64,000 nt of DNA from Amycolatopsis iheyensis. Its GTDB lineage: Bacteria; Actinomycetota; Actinomycetes; Mycobacteriales; Pseudonocardiaceae. The stretch covers positions 186,001 through 250,000 of the forward strand of contig NZ_JAMXQV010000016.1 of assembly GCF_024703995.1 (NCBI RefSeq). The letters are read 5' to 3'. The position numbers and the translations under genes are program-made. A model generated the notes under the pieces. It saw only the letters and a list, made by a program, of their open reading frames with translations. It was not told the DNA's origin and ran no database searches. Positions 24,882 to 34,824 of the stretch are shown piece after piece. Within the stretch, counting starts at the first letter, position 1; each line of letters starts with the position of its first letter.

Positions 24882-25496
24882 GTGAGCACACGGATCCTCG
24901 TCGTCTACTACAGCGCCACCGGGAACACCGCCGCGCTGGCCGAGTCCCTCGCCGCGGGCGCCCGCGAAACCGGCGCCGACGTGCGGGTGCGGACCGTGCC
25001 GGAGACGGTGCCCGCCGAGGCGATCGCCACCAACCCGCGCTGGCAGGCGTGGGTCGGCTCGGGTCCGCACCACGACCTCGCCACGCTCGACGACCTCGTG
25101 TGGGCCGACGGCCTCGCGGTCGGCAGCCCGACCCGGTTCGGCGGGCCGGCCGCCCAGCTCAAGTCCTATTTGGACAGCACAGGTGGGTTGTGGGCGCAGG
25201 GGAAGCTGGCCGACAAGGTGGCGACGTCGTTCACCACCGCGTCCACACAGCACGGTGGCCTGGAGTCGACACTGCTGGCGATCAACAACGTCTTCTACCA
25301 CTGGGGCGCGATCGTCGTGCCGCTCGGCTACGCGCACCCGCACCTGAAGGAGTCGGGCAACCCGTACGGCGGCTCGTTCGTGTCCCGCAAGTCGGCCGCG
25401 CCGGACGAGCTGGCCGTCGGCGCGCTGCACCTGCAGGGCCGGCGGCTGGCCACCATCACGACGCACGTCGCGACCGGGTTGAAGCAGGCCGAATAA
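24882..25496 (+). CDS. WrbA-like flavodoxin/NAD(P)H:quinone oxidoreductase
   Basis: 204-residue flavoprotein. The FMN-phosphate loop YYSATGNTAALAE opens the protein; GSPTRFGGPAAQLKSYLDST and STQHGGLESTLLAINNVFYH are WrbA signatures. It reduces quinones by two electrons, limiting oxidative stress. The GTG start is set by the -10 box 7 nt upstream. Confidence 0.87.
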   Translation: MSTRILVVYYSATGNTAALAESLAAGARETGADVRVRTVPETVPAEAIATNPRWQAWVGSGPHHDLATLDDLVWADGLAVGSPTRFGGPAAQLKSYLDSTGGLWAQGKLADKVATSFTTASTQHGGLESTLLAINNVFYHWGAIVVPLGYAHPHLKESGNPYGGSFVSRKSAAPDELAVGALHLQGRRLATITTHVATGLKQAE

Positions 25497-25533
25497 CCGC
25501 GAAAACCGTTTTGGCAGTCACGCGCCGGGGACT

Positions 25534-25539
25534 TACAGT
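25534..25539 (+). promoter_or_regulatory. -10 box of the EamA gene (leaderless)
   Basis: TACAGT, 7 nt before the GTG at 25547, with TTGGCA 18 nt upstream as a possible -35. Confidence 0.5.
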
Positions 25540-25546
25540 CGCGCAC

Positions 25547-26494
25547 GTGACCACCGAACTACCCGTCCTCGCGCCTCCCCGCGTCGCCCACCGCGGCCGC
25601 GGGACCACGCTCGTCCTGCTCGCGGCGCTGTTCTTCAGCACGTCGGGCACGCTGGGCAAGTCCGCGATGTCGGCCGGGTTCAGCCCGGAGCAGGTGGCCG
25701 CGATGCGGATCGGGCTGGCCGGGGCCGTGCTGCTCGCCGTCGTGGCGCTGGTGGCGCCGCGCAAGCTGCGGGTGCGCCGGAGCGAGCTGCCCGTGCTGGC
25801 CGGGTACGGCCTGCTCGGGGTGGCCGGCGTGCAGCTGCTCTACTTCGTCGCGGCCGGCCGGATCCCGGTCGGCATCGCGATCCTGCTCGAGTTCATCTCG
25901 CCGGTGCTCATCGCGCTGTGGGTGCGGTTCGTGCGGCGGCACCGGCTGCCGCGGTCGGTGTGGGGCGGCATCGCGCTGGCCATGGTCGGGTTGTCGCTGG
26001 TGGCCCAGGTCTGGCAGGGCGTCACGCTCAACGGCGTCGGGCTGCTCGCGGGGTTCGGCGCGGCGCTGTGCTCGGCCGGGTACTTCCTGCTCGGCGAGCG
26101 CGCGGTGGCCGACATCGACCCGCTGGGCCTGGTCACCTGGGGCATGGTGATCGGCGCGGTGCTGATCAGCGTGGTCGCGCCGCCCTGGACGTGGCCCGTC
26201 GAACTGCTCGACGTCGACGTCGAGTTCGGCGTCTGGCACCCGCCCGTCTGGCTGCTGATGGTGCTGCTCGTGCTGGTCGCGACGGTGCTGGCCTACGTCT
26301 GCGGGATCTCGTCGCTGCGGCACCTGCCCGCCTCGGTGGCGAGTGTGCTCGGGCTGGTCGAGCCCGTCATCACGACCGTGGCGGCCTGGGCGCTGATCGG
26401 CGAGGAGCTCACCTGGGTGCAGCTGCTCGGCTCGGCGATCCTGCTCGGCGGCGCGTTCCTCGTGCAGCGTAAGTCGGAAATCCTCACGAGCTGA
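25547..26494 (+). CDS. EamA/DMT-family transporter
   Basis: 315 residues with about ten hydrophobic helices in two EamA repeats. The first repeat includes AALFFSTSGTLGKSAMSAG and the second ends with LGLVEPVITTVAAWALIGEEL, the EamA C-terminal signature. Family members export amino acids or other metabolites; substrate unknown. The long in-frame upstream extension lies inside the flavodoxin gene in another frame and is not coding. Confidence 0.85.
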   Translation: MTTELPVLAPPRVAHRGRGTTLVLLAALFFSTSGTLGKSAMSAGFSPEQVAAMRIGLAGAVLLAVVALVAPRKLRVRRSELPVLAGYGLLGVAGVQLLYFVAAGRIPVGIAILLEFISPVLIALWVRFVRRHRLPRSVWGGIALAMVGLSLVAQVWQGVTLNGVGLLAGFGAALCSAGYFLLGERAVADIDPLGLVTWGMVIGAVLISVVAPPWTWPVELLDVDVEFGVWHPPVWLLMVLLVLVATVLAYVCGISSLRHLPASVASVLGLVEPVITTVAAWALIGEELTWVQLLGSAILLGGAFLVQRKSEILTS

Positions 26495-26535
26495 GTTCTT
26501 CACGAACCGGCGTCCGGGTGCGACAATCCCGCACC

Positions 26536-27909
26536 ATGGCGACTTCCGGTCTGCGTCCCGAACTGCGTCAGCGGCACGTCCGGATGATCGCCCTCGGCGG
26601 CATCATCGGCGCCAGCCTGTTCATCGGCAGCGGGGCGGTGATCCACACCGTCGGCCCCGCGGCCGTGCTCTCCTACGCTGTCGGCGGGCTGCTGGTCGTG
26701 CTCGTCATGCGGATGCTCGGCGAGATGGCGACGGCGTCCCCGGCCCTCGGCTCGTTCATGGAGTACGCGCGCGACTCCCTCGGTGGCTGGGCGGGCTTCA
26801 CCATCGGCTGGCTGTACTGGTACTTCTGGGTCGGCGTGGTGGCGTTCGAGGCCGTCGCCGGGGCGAAGATCCTGCAGGGCTGGGTTCCCGGTGTGCCGCA
26901 ATGGGTGTTCTCACTGGCGCTGATGCTGCTGCTGACCGCGACGAACCTGGCGTCGGCGCGCTCGTTCGGCGAGACGGAGTTCTGGCTGGCGTCGATCAAG
27001 GTCGCCACCATCATCGTGTTCCTGGTGCTGGGCCTGCTGTTCGTGCTCGGGCTCTGGCCGGACGCGCACTTCTCGGTGGGCAACATCGGCCTCGACGGCT
27101 TCGTCGCCAACGGCGGGTTCTCGGTGGTGCACGGCGTGGTCATCGTGATCTTCTCCTACTTCGGCGCGGAGATCGTCACGATCGCGGCGGCGGAGTCGGA
27201 CCAGCCGGAGACGGCGGTCCGCAAGGCGACGTCGACGATCGTCTGGCGCGTGATCGTGTTCTACGTGGGTTCCGTGGCGCTGCTGGTGATGATCACGCCG
27301 TGGCGCGAAGTGCCGAGCGAGACGAGCCCGTTCGCGGCGGCGTTCAGCCGCTTCGGCATCCCGGCGGCGTCGACGATCGTGTCCGCGGTGGTGCTGACGG
27401 CGGCGTTGTCGGTGCTGAATTCGGGGCTGTACACGGCATCCCGGATGCTGTTCGCGCTGCGGCGGCACGGCTGGGCGCCGTCGTGGATCGCGGACACCAA
27501 CCGCCGCGGCGTGCCGTGGAAAGCGATCCTGGTGTCCACTTCGGTCGGTTACGTGGCGGTGGTGATGAGCTACGTGTCGCCGGACAAGATCTTCTACTTC
27601 ATCATCAACTCGGCGGGCGCGGTGGCGTTGTTCGTGTACGCCATCATCTGCGGCTCGCAGCTGCGCATGCGGCGCCGGTTGGAAGCGGAAGCGCCGGAGA
27701 AGCTGAAGCTGCGGATGTGGGGCTACCCGTGGCTGAGCTGGCTGACGCTGGCGCTGACGCTCATCGTGGTGGCGTCGATGCTGTTCGTGGACTCAGACGC
27801 GCGGGCGCAGCTGTACCTGAGCTTGATCAGCCTCGCGGTGATCCTGGCGGTCTACGCCCTCATCCGCCGCCGCACTTCGCGTGACGCAACGGTCGACACG
27901 CGTGATTGA
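26536..27909 (+). CDS. Amino acid permease (APC superfamily, AAT type)
   Basis: 457 residues, twelve predicted helices. The N-terminal RHVRMIALGGIIGASLFIGS is the APC/AAT signature helix; FSYFGAEIVTIAAAESDQP is the conserved helix 6 region. Likely a proton symporter for an amino acid such as GABA, proline or an aromatic acid. The last codons (VDTRD and stop) are supplied by the first unit of the adjacent repeat, so the C-terminal tail has been rewritten by it. Confidence 0.88.
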   Translation: MATSGLRPELRQRHVRMIALGGIIGASLFIGSGAVIHTVGPAAVLSYAVGGLLVVLVMRMLGEMATASPALGSFMEYARDSLGGWAGFTIGWLYWYFWVGVVAFEAVAGAKILQGWVPGVPQWVFSLALMLLLTATNLASARSFGETEFWLASIKVATIIVFLVLGLLFVLGLWPDAHFSVGNIGLDGFVANGGFSVVHGVVIVIFSYFGAEIVTIAAAESDQPETAVRKATSTIVWRVIVFYVGSVALLVMITPWREVPSETSPFAAAFSRFGIPAASTIVSAVVLTAALSVLNSGLYTASRMLFALRRHGWAPSWIADTNRRGVPWKAILVSTSVGYVAVVMSYVSPDKIFYFIINSAGAVALFVYAIICGSQLRMRRRLEAEAPEKLKLRMWGYPWLSWLTLALTLIVVASMLFVDSDARAQLYLSLISLAVILAVYALIRRRTSRDATVDTRD

Positions 27910-28016
27910 AGGGTCGACACGCGTGATCGAACGGACGACACGGCGCTGCTGGGCCGTGTCGTCCCCCCAATCACGCGTGTCGACTCCCTGATCACGCGAG
28001 TCGACCCTCTGATCAC
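27891..28016. repeat. Family A intergenic repeat, copy 2 (GTCGAC variant)
   Basis: Two units of GTCGACACGCGTGAT spaced 21 nt apart, then a 12-bp perfect stem (27933-27944 with 27953-27964), then the units in reverse complement. It fills the gap between the convergent permease and VWA genes and contains the permease stop codon. Confidence 0.8.
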
Positions 28017-28030
28017 CTCGGAGCCCGCGC

Positions 28031-29671
28031 TCAGCCGCCGGCGATCCGGCTCAGCGCCGCGAAAAACACGTCCGTGATCTTCGCCGGGTCCGGGGCCACG
28101 AAGGCCTGGCCACCCGTCGCCGCGGTCAGCTGGTCGAGTTCCGGCTTGTCCGCGTCCGGGCCGACACCCACGCCGATCAACGGAATCGGGCGGCGGGGGT
28201 CCTGCAGCTTCGCCAGCTCCGCCAGCAGGTCCGCGCGGGAGATGCCGCGCGGGTCCTCGTTGCGGCCGTCGGTCATCACGATCACCAGGTTGAGCCGGCC
28301 GGGCTCCCACTCGCGCCGCGCGGTGCGGTAGGTGTCGAGAATGCTGTCGTACAACCCGGTTCCGCCGTCCGGTGTGGCCTTCAGCCGGCCGAGCCGGTCG
28401 AGCGCGCCGCCGGCCAGGTGCTGGGCCACCGGCGCCATCGGCAGGATCTCGCGGTAGTCCTTGTCGCCGTCGAGGCGGGTCGAGAAGGCCAGTATCCGCA
28501 GCTGCGTCGCCGGCTTGAACAGGTGCAGCGCCTTCGCCGTGGCCTGGGTCGTCAGCTGCATGCGGTTCAGCCCGGTGCCCGGCACCTGCGCGTTCATCGA
28601 CCCGGAGACGTCGAGCAGCACCTGCACCCGCGCGCTCAGGTTGATCCCGGCCCACTGGTTGAGCAGCTCGTCGACCGCGGGGACGCCGGGCAGGATCGCG
28701 GTCCGGATGCCCTCCGGCGCGACGCGCGGGTCGTCCTCGTGCTCGCGCAGGGCCTGCCCGCCGGCCGCGCGCAGGCCGGTCTTGGCGATCGCGTCGACCC
28801 CCGGGTCCCCGAGCACGGCCTCCCGCAGCGCGTCGACGATCGGCCGTTGCCGCGGGGAGATCCCGGCCAGCTCCGCGAAGGGATAGTCCAAAGTGGGCAC
28901 CGCCGTCGAGTAGACGGCGACGAGCGGCGCGCTCGCGTCCTCGATGTTGTGGCGCAGCAAGGAGTTCTCCGACGCGGGGAACGCCGTCACGGCGGCCGTG
29001 CCGCCGCTGCCGCTCGAGCCCGGCAGCCGCGCGATCAGGTCGGTCTCGTCGCCGAGGGTGTTGGCCGAGAAACGCCGCAGCAGCGCGACGTACGCGCCCG
29101 CGGGCTCGGCGGCCGTCTTGACGCTCTCCTTCAGCCCGAGCAGCGCCGAGACGCCGACGGGATCGCGCGCCGGATCGGGCATCCCCGGGACGACGCCGGG
29201 CGCGCCGAGGACTTCGGCCCAGGTCGGCTCGTGCTCGGGCCAGCCGATGCCCTTGGCGACGTCCGCGGCGACGGCGAGCACGACCGGCGAGCTGGCGACC
29301 GACGCCCCGCTCTCGGGGACGTCGGCGGCGCCGAGCTGGTGGGCGCGGCGCAGTGCGAGCGTGGAGTCGGGCACCCAGACCTGCGGCCGCGGGCTGCCGT
29401 CGGAAATGGCGAGCCGCTCGCCGGCCTCGGTCGCCTCCCGGGTCTGGACCTCGACGGAGCCGCACGGCAGGTCCAGCCCCCGCGCGACGAGCGAGAGCGC
29501 GGGCGCGATGTCGGCGGAGGCGGTGACGAGCACGTTCTCCGGCTGCACGCAGTCCGGCTTCGCGCTGACGACGGAGACGGTCACCCAGGCGGCGGCCCCG
29601 AGCACCAGGACGAGCCCGGTCGCGACGGCGGGCACGAGCAGCCGCCGTCTTCCGTCCGAGTGACGTCCCAT
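28031..29671 (-). CDS. Extracytoplasmic protein with solute-binding-like and VWA domains
   Basis: 546 residues. One N-terminal membrane anchor/signal segment (LLVPAVATGLVLVLGAAAW), then a periplasmic-binding-protein-like region (about 50-340; VLVTASADIAPALSLVARG), then a von Willebrand A domain with an intact MIDAS: DVSGSMNAQ, a Thr in TPDGGTGLYDS, and VIVMTDGRNED. The combination suggests a metal-dependent adhesion or assembly role at the cell surface; function unknown. The ATG at MGRHSDGRR follows AGAGAGG. An upstream in-frame start falls ahead of a TAACCT -10 box and is rejected. Confidence 0.8.
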   Translation of the reverse strand: MGRHSDGRRRLLVPAVATGLVLVLGAAAWVTVSVVSAKPDCVQPENVLVTASADIAPALSLVARGLDLPCGSVEVQTREATEAGERLAISDGSPRPQVWVPDSTLALRRAHQLGAADVPESGASVASSPVVLAVAADVAKGIGWPEHEPTWAEVLGAPGVVPGMPDPARDPVGVSALLGLKESVKTAAEPAGAYVALLRRFSANTLGDETDLIARLPGSSGSGGTAAVTAFPASENSLLRHNIEDASAPLVAVYSTAVPTLDYPFAELAGISPRQRPIVDALREAVLGDPGVDAIAKTGLRAAGGQALREHEDDPRVAPEGIRTAILPGVPAVDELLNQWAGINLSARVQVLLDVSGSMNAQVPGTGLNRMQLTTQATAKALHLFKPATQLRILAFSTRLDGDKDYREILPMAPVAQHLAGGALDRLGRLKATPDGGTGLYDSILDTYRTARREWEPGRLNLVIVMTDGRNEDPRGISRADLLAELAKLQDPRRPIPLIGVGVGPDADKPELDQLTAATGGQAFVAPDPAKITDVFFAALSRIAGG

Positions 29672-29887
29672 GCGGCGCGGCCTCTCTGCGCGAGACGAGG
29701 TGCGACCAAGGTTAGCCCGCGGCAAACCACCGGCACGTGCTCCAGACGGCGTAAGTACCCCAGGCGACCGGAAGCGACGACGGTGTGCCCTCCCCGTAGT
29801 CCCTTAAGGGCGACCTCATCCTCAGGAAGGACAAACCCCGTCCCCCAGCGGGATGTCCGGCACCACCAAGCCGGAAACACTTACCCC

Positions 29888-30037
29888 GTGAACCCCACCC
29901 GCGCCGAACAACGCCGAGCCCGCCGAGCCCTGCTCCGCCAGCTCATCACCATCGCAGTCGCCCTGCTGATGGCCAAATGCGGAACGCCCCCGCCAAGAGA
30001 GCGGGGGCGTTCCGAAAAGAACCTCAGACCGGGATGA
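29888..30037 (+). CDS. Possible small basic protein
   Basis: A GTG-started frame of 49 codons (MNPTRAEQRRARRALLRQLI...) with one short hydrophobic stretch (TIAVALLMAKC). The second half runs through the rnj terminator and the end of rnj, which argues against it. The Arg-rich start resembles small actinobacterial membrane-associated peptides. Weak support; may not be expressed. Confidence 0.25.
   Translation: MNPTRAEQRRARRALLRQLITIAVALLMAKCGTPPPRERGRSEKNLRPG
29981..30013 (-). terminator. Terminator hairpin of the dapA-rnj operon
   Basis: Perfect 13-bp stem (GGAACGCCCCCGC and its complement) with a 7-nt loop, 11 nt past the rnj stop. Confidence 0.75.
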
Positions 30038-31721
30038 CCGTCGGCACGATCATCGGGCGGCGACGATAAGTGTCCGCGACCCACCGACCCACCACCCGGC
30101 GCACCGCCTGGGCGATCCGGTGCGTGTCCGTGATGCCCTCGGCCTCCGTACGCGCCAGCTCCATCTCCACCAGCGGCACCACCGCGGCCAGGGCCTTCGG
30201 GTCGTCCGAGAAGCCGCGGCCGGCTACCGTCGGGCTGCTCACCGCTCGGCCCGTGCTCGAGTCCACCGCCACGTTGATCGCGATGAAGCCGCCTTCGCCG
30301 AGGACCAGGCGGTCCGACAGGGTCGACTCGCCCACGTCGCCCACCGACAGGCCGTCCACGTACACGTGACCCACCTCGACGCGGCCCGTGCGGGAGGCCT
30401 TGCCGTCGATCAGGTCGACCACCACGCCGTCCTCCGCGATGACCACGTTCTCCGGGGCCACGCCCGTGCGGACCGCCAGCTCGCCGTTCGCGCGCAGGTG
30501 CTTCCACTCGCCGTGGACCGGCATCACGTTGCTCGGGCGGACCGCGTTGTACAGGTACAGCAGCTCGCCCGCCGACGCGTGGCCCGACACGTGGACCTTC
30601 GCGTTGCCCTGGTGGACGACGTTCGCGCCCAGCCGGGTCAGGCCGTTGACCACGCCGAACACCGCTGTCTCGTTGCCCGGGACCATCGAGCTGGACAGCA
30701 CGACCGTGTCGCCCTCGCGGATCGAGATCTGGCGGTGCTCGCCGCGGGCCATGCGCGAGAGCGCCGAGAGCGGCTCGCCCTGCGAGCCCGTCGAGACGAA
30801 CAGGACCTTGCTCTCCGGCAGGGTGCTGGCCTGGTCGAGGTCGACGAGCAGGCCGTCCGGCACGTTCAGCAGGCCCAGGTCGGCCGCGATCCCCATGTTG
30901 CGGACCATCGACCGGCCGACGAACGCGATCCGCCTGCCGTGCCGCTGCGCCGCGTCGAGCACCTGCTGGACGCGGTGCACGTGGCTGGCGAAGCAGGCCA
31001 CGATCACGCGCTGGTCGACCTTGCGGACGACGTCGTCGATCACCGACCCGATGTCGCGCTCCGGCGTCACGAACCCGGGGACCTCGGCGTTGGTCGAGTC
31101 GACGCAGAACAGGTCCACGCCCTCGTCGCCGAGCCGGGAGAAGCCGGCCAGGTCGGTGAGGCGGCCGTCGAGCGGGAGCTGGTCCAGCTTGATGTCGCCG
31201 GTGTGCAGCACCACGCCGGCCGGCGTGCGGATGGCGACCGCCAGCGCGTCCGGGATGGAGTGGTTGACCGCGAAGAACTCGAGGTTGAACGCGCCGACGT
31301 CGCGGCGCTCGCCCTCGCGGACCTGGATCAGGTTCGGCCGCTGCCGGTGCTCCTTGGCCTTGGCCGCGAGCAGGGCGTTCGTGAACTTCGAGCCGTAGAT
31401 CGGCAGGTCCGGCCGCAGGCGCAGGAGGAACGGGACGGCGCCGATGTGGTCCTCGTGCCCGTGGGTGAGCAGCAGGCCGTCGATGTCGTCGAGGCGGTCC
31501 TCGATCGCCCGGAAGTCGGGCAGGATCAGGTCGACGCCGGGCTGGTCGTCCTCGGGGAAGAGCACCCCGCAGTCGACGATGAGGAGCCGGCCGCCGTACT
31601 CGAAGACGGTCATGTTGCGCCCGACCTCGCCGATGCCGCCCAGCGCGACGACGCGCAGAGCCCCATCGGGGAGTTTGGGCGGGGCGTTGGTGGGGCCTGG
31701 ACCGGCGGGAAGTGAGCTCAC
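30024..31721 (-). CDS. rnj: Ribonuclease J
   Basis: 565-residue metallo-beta-lactamase/beta-CASP ribonuclease with endo- and 5'-exonuclease activity in RNA decay and rRNA maturation. The zinc motif is THGHEDHIGAVPF; VLHTGDIKLDQ and the beta-CASP segments (VACFASHVHRVQQVL, VHVSGHAS) follow, with a C-terminal domain. The GTG overlaps the dapA TGA (GTGA). PNPase, another RNA-decay enzyme, lies 16 kb away in the same block. Confidence 0.94.
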   Translation of the reverse strand: MSSLPAGPGPTNAPPKLPDGALRVVALGGIGEVGRNMTVFEYGGRLLIVDCGVLFPEDDQPGVDLILPDFRAIEDRLDDIDGLLLTHGHEDHIGAVPFLLRLRPDLPIYGSKFTNALLAAKAKEHRQRPNLIQVREGERRDVGAFNLEFFAVNHSIPDALAVAIRTPAGVVLHTGDIKLDQLPLDGRLTDLAGFSRLGDEGVDLFCVDSTNAEVPGFVTPERDIGSVIDDVVRKVDQRVIVACFASHVHRVQQVLDAAQRHGRRIAFVGRSMVRNMGIAADLGLLNVPDGLLVDLDQASTLPESKVLFVSTGSQGEPLSALSRMARGEHRQISIREGDTVVLSSSMVPGNETAVFGVVNGLTRLGANVVHQGNAKVHVSGHASAGELLYLYNAVRPSNVMPVHGEWKHLRANGELAVRTGVAPENVVIAEDGVVVDLIDGKASRTGRVEVGHVYVDGLSVGDVGESTLSDRLVLGEGGFIAINVAVDSSTGRAVSSPTVAGRGFSDDPKALAAVVPLVEMELARTEAEGITDTHRIAQAVRRVVGRWVADTYRRRPMIVPTVIPV

Positions 31722-32731
31722 CGAGGCAGGGTCCCAACGCTGGTGTGCGAGGTCGGCGCCGTGTAGGCGGCCCTCGAGTCTGCTTGTGCCACCCGCTCAC
31801 CATGCCAGTCTTGTGCCGCCGTGTCGCCCAGCGGCACGCCGCCCTGGGTGAGATCGGCGGCGATCAGGGCCGTCTGGTCGGCGGTCGGCGCGACGATCGG
31901 CAGCCGCGGCTGCCCCACGTCGATGCCGCGCAGCCGCAGCGCCGCCTTGCTGAACGCGACCCCGCCGACCCGCGACATCGCGCGCAGCACCGGCAGCATC
32001 GCGCGGTGGTTGGTGCGCGCGGTGGAGGTGTCGTCGTTCTCGTAGGCGTCGATCATCGCCCGGATCCGGCCCGCGACGACGTGACCGATCACACTCACCA
32101 CGCCGGTGCCGCCGACGGAGATCCAGGGCAGGTTCAGCCCGTCGTCGCCCGAGTAGTAGGCGAGGTGGGTGTTCGCGATGACCTCGGAGCCGGCGATCAG
32201 GTCGCCCTTGGCGTCCTTGACCGCGACGATCCGCGCGTGCTCGGCCAGCCGCAGCAGCGTGTCGACCTCGATGGGCACCACCGAGCGCGGCGGGATGTCG
32301 TAGAGCATCACCGGCAGCCCGGTGCTGTCCGCCACCGTCGTGAAGTGCGCGAACAGCCCGGCCTGGCTGGGCCGCGAGTAGTACGGGGTGACGACCAGCA
32401 GGCCGTGCGCGCCGGCCGCTTCGGCCTGCTTCGCCTGCTCGACGCTGTGCGCGGTGTTGTTGGTGCCCGCGCCGGCCACGATGGTCGCGCGGTCGCCGAC
32501 GGCCTCGACCACGGCGCGGATGAGGTCCTGCTTCTCCGCGTCGCTCGTGGTCGGGCTCTCGCCGGTGGTGCCGTTGACGACGAGGCCGTCGTTCCCCAGA
32601 TCCACGAGGTGCTCGGCCAGCTCCTGCGCCCGCTTCAGGTCCAGCGCGCCCTCGGCGTCGAACGGCGTGACCATCGCGGTGAGCACGCGCCCGAACGGGC
32701 GTCCGGGTGCTGCGGTAGGTGGGTTGGACAT
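31718..32731 (-). CDS. dapA: 4-hydroxy-tetrahydrodipicolinate synthase
   Basis: Condenses pyruvate and aspartate semialdehyde in the lysine/diaminopimelate route. GTTGESPT binds the carboxylate, YDIPPRS holds the catalytic Tyr, and VAVKDAKGDL holds the Schiff-base Lys. 337 residues because of a hydrophilic tail of about 35 residues beyond the usual end. The ATG is 7 nt after a TACCGT -10 box. Overlaps rnj by 4 nt, as in mycobacteria. Confidence 0.94.
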   Translation of the reverse strand: MSNPPTAAPGRPFGRVLTAMVTPFDAEGALDLKRAQELAEHLVDLGNDGLVVNGTTGESPTTSDAEKQDLIRAVVEAVGDRATIVAGAGTNNTAHSVEQAKQAEAAGAHGLLVVTPYYSRPSQAGLFAHFTTVADSTGLPVMLYDIPPRSVVPIEVDTLLRLAEHARIVAVKDAKGDLIAGSEVIANTHLAYYSGDDGLNLPWISVGGTGVVSVIGHVVAGRIRAMIDAYENDDTSTARTNHRAMLPVLRAMSRVGGVAFSKAALRLRGIDVGQPRLPIVAPTADQTALIAADLTQGGVPLGDTAAQDWHGERVAQADSRAAYTAPTSHTSVGTLPR

Positions 32732-32738
32732 GCCCCAG

Positions 32739-32744
32739 ACGGTA
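32739..32744 (-). promoter_or_regulatory. -10 box of dapA (leaderless)
   Basis: TACCGT on the minus strand, 7 nt before the dapA ATG. Confidence 0.5.
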
Positions 32745-32834
32745 CCCCGTCGCGCCCGCGAAAACCGCGCCGACCTGGTCACGCCCGCCGAAGTGCGGAG
32801 GATTTCCGCGTGGCCGCCGCTCGTCGCGGAACTT

Positions 32835-34322
<1,488 letters not shown>

Positions 34323-34394
34323 GGTGCTCCTTCGGGCGGCGTCGCGCAGGATGCTAATCGGACGCCGCGGGCGGGGCCGGAGGTTCCCCGGAAA

Positions 34395-34808
34395 TCAGCG
34401 CGGCTCGCCCCGGTACGGGATCCAGCGGTAACCCGGCGCGAACGCGCTGTACTCGGGACGCTCCCCGGTGGCCAGCCAGATGTCGTCGCTGACCACGAGA
34501 CCGTCGAACACCGTCAGGTCGTCTTCGGCCAGGAGCTGGTCGTGGGTGCGGAACCGCTCGGCGCCGGCCCCGGCGAGGGCGAAGCGGTACACCGGCGGCG
34601 CGGTCCGCAGCAGCCAGTAGAGCCGGCGCCCGGCCGCCGTCACCGCCGCGGCGTCCGCGCCGGTCAGCCCCTCGGGAACCACACCGCACCACCACGCGGC
34701 CCCGTGCGCGAAGACGCGCGAAGGCCACCCGTCGAAGTGCTGCGCGAGATCCCGGGCGTGGTTCTCGCGCTCTCCGCATTCCGCGTTGAGGGCGAACACC
34801 CGGATCAC
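34395..34808 (-). CDS. Hypothetical protein
   Basis: 137-residue soluble protein of unknown function, rich in Trp and aromatic residues (GAAWWCGVVPEG, GYRWIPYRGEPR). No domain or catalytic motif recognised and no signal peptide. The start is a GTG overlapping a possible TAACGT hexamer, so it is uncertain. It lies between the kinase and mntH in the same orientation. Confidence 0.6.
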   Translation of the reverse strand: MIRVFALNAECGERENHARDLAQHFDGWPSRVFAHGAAWWCGVVPEGLTGADAAAVTAAGRRLYWLLRTAPPVYRFALAGAGAERFRTHDQLLAEDDLTVFDGLVVSDDIWLATGERPEYSAFAPGYRWIPYRGEPR

Positions 34809-34824
34809 GTTACGGCGTCGCCGC

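Noticed and set aside
29726..29887. Possible promoter or small RNA between the VWA and rnj genes
   Set aside because: Apart from the VWA -10 box (TAACCT on the minus strand) only short palindromes were seen, too weak to call.
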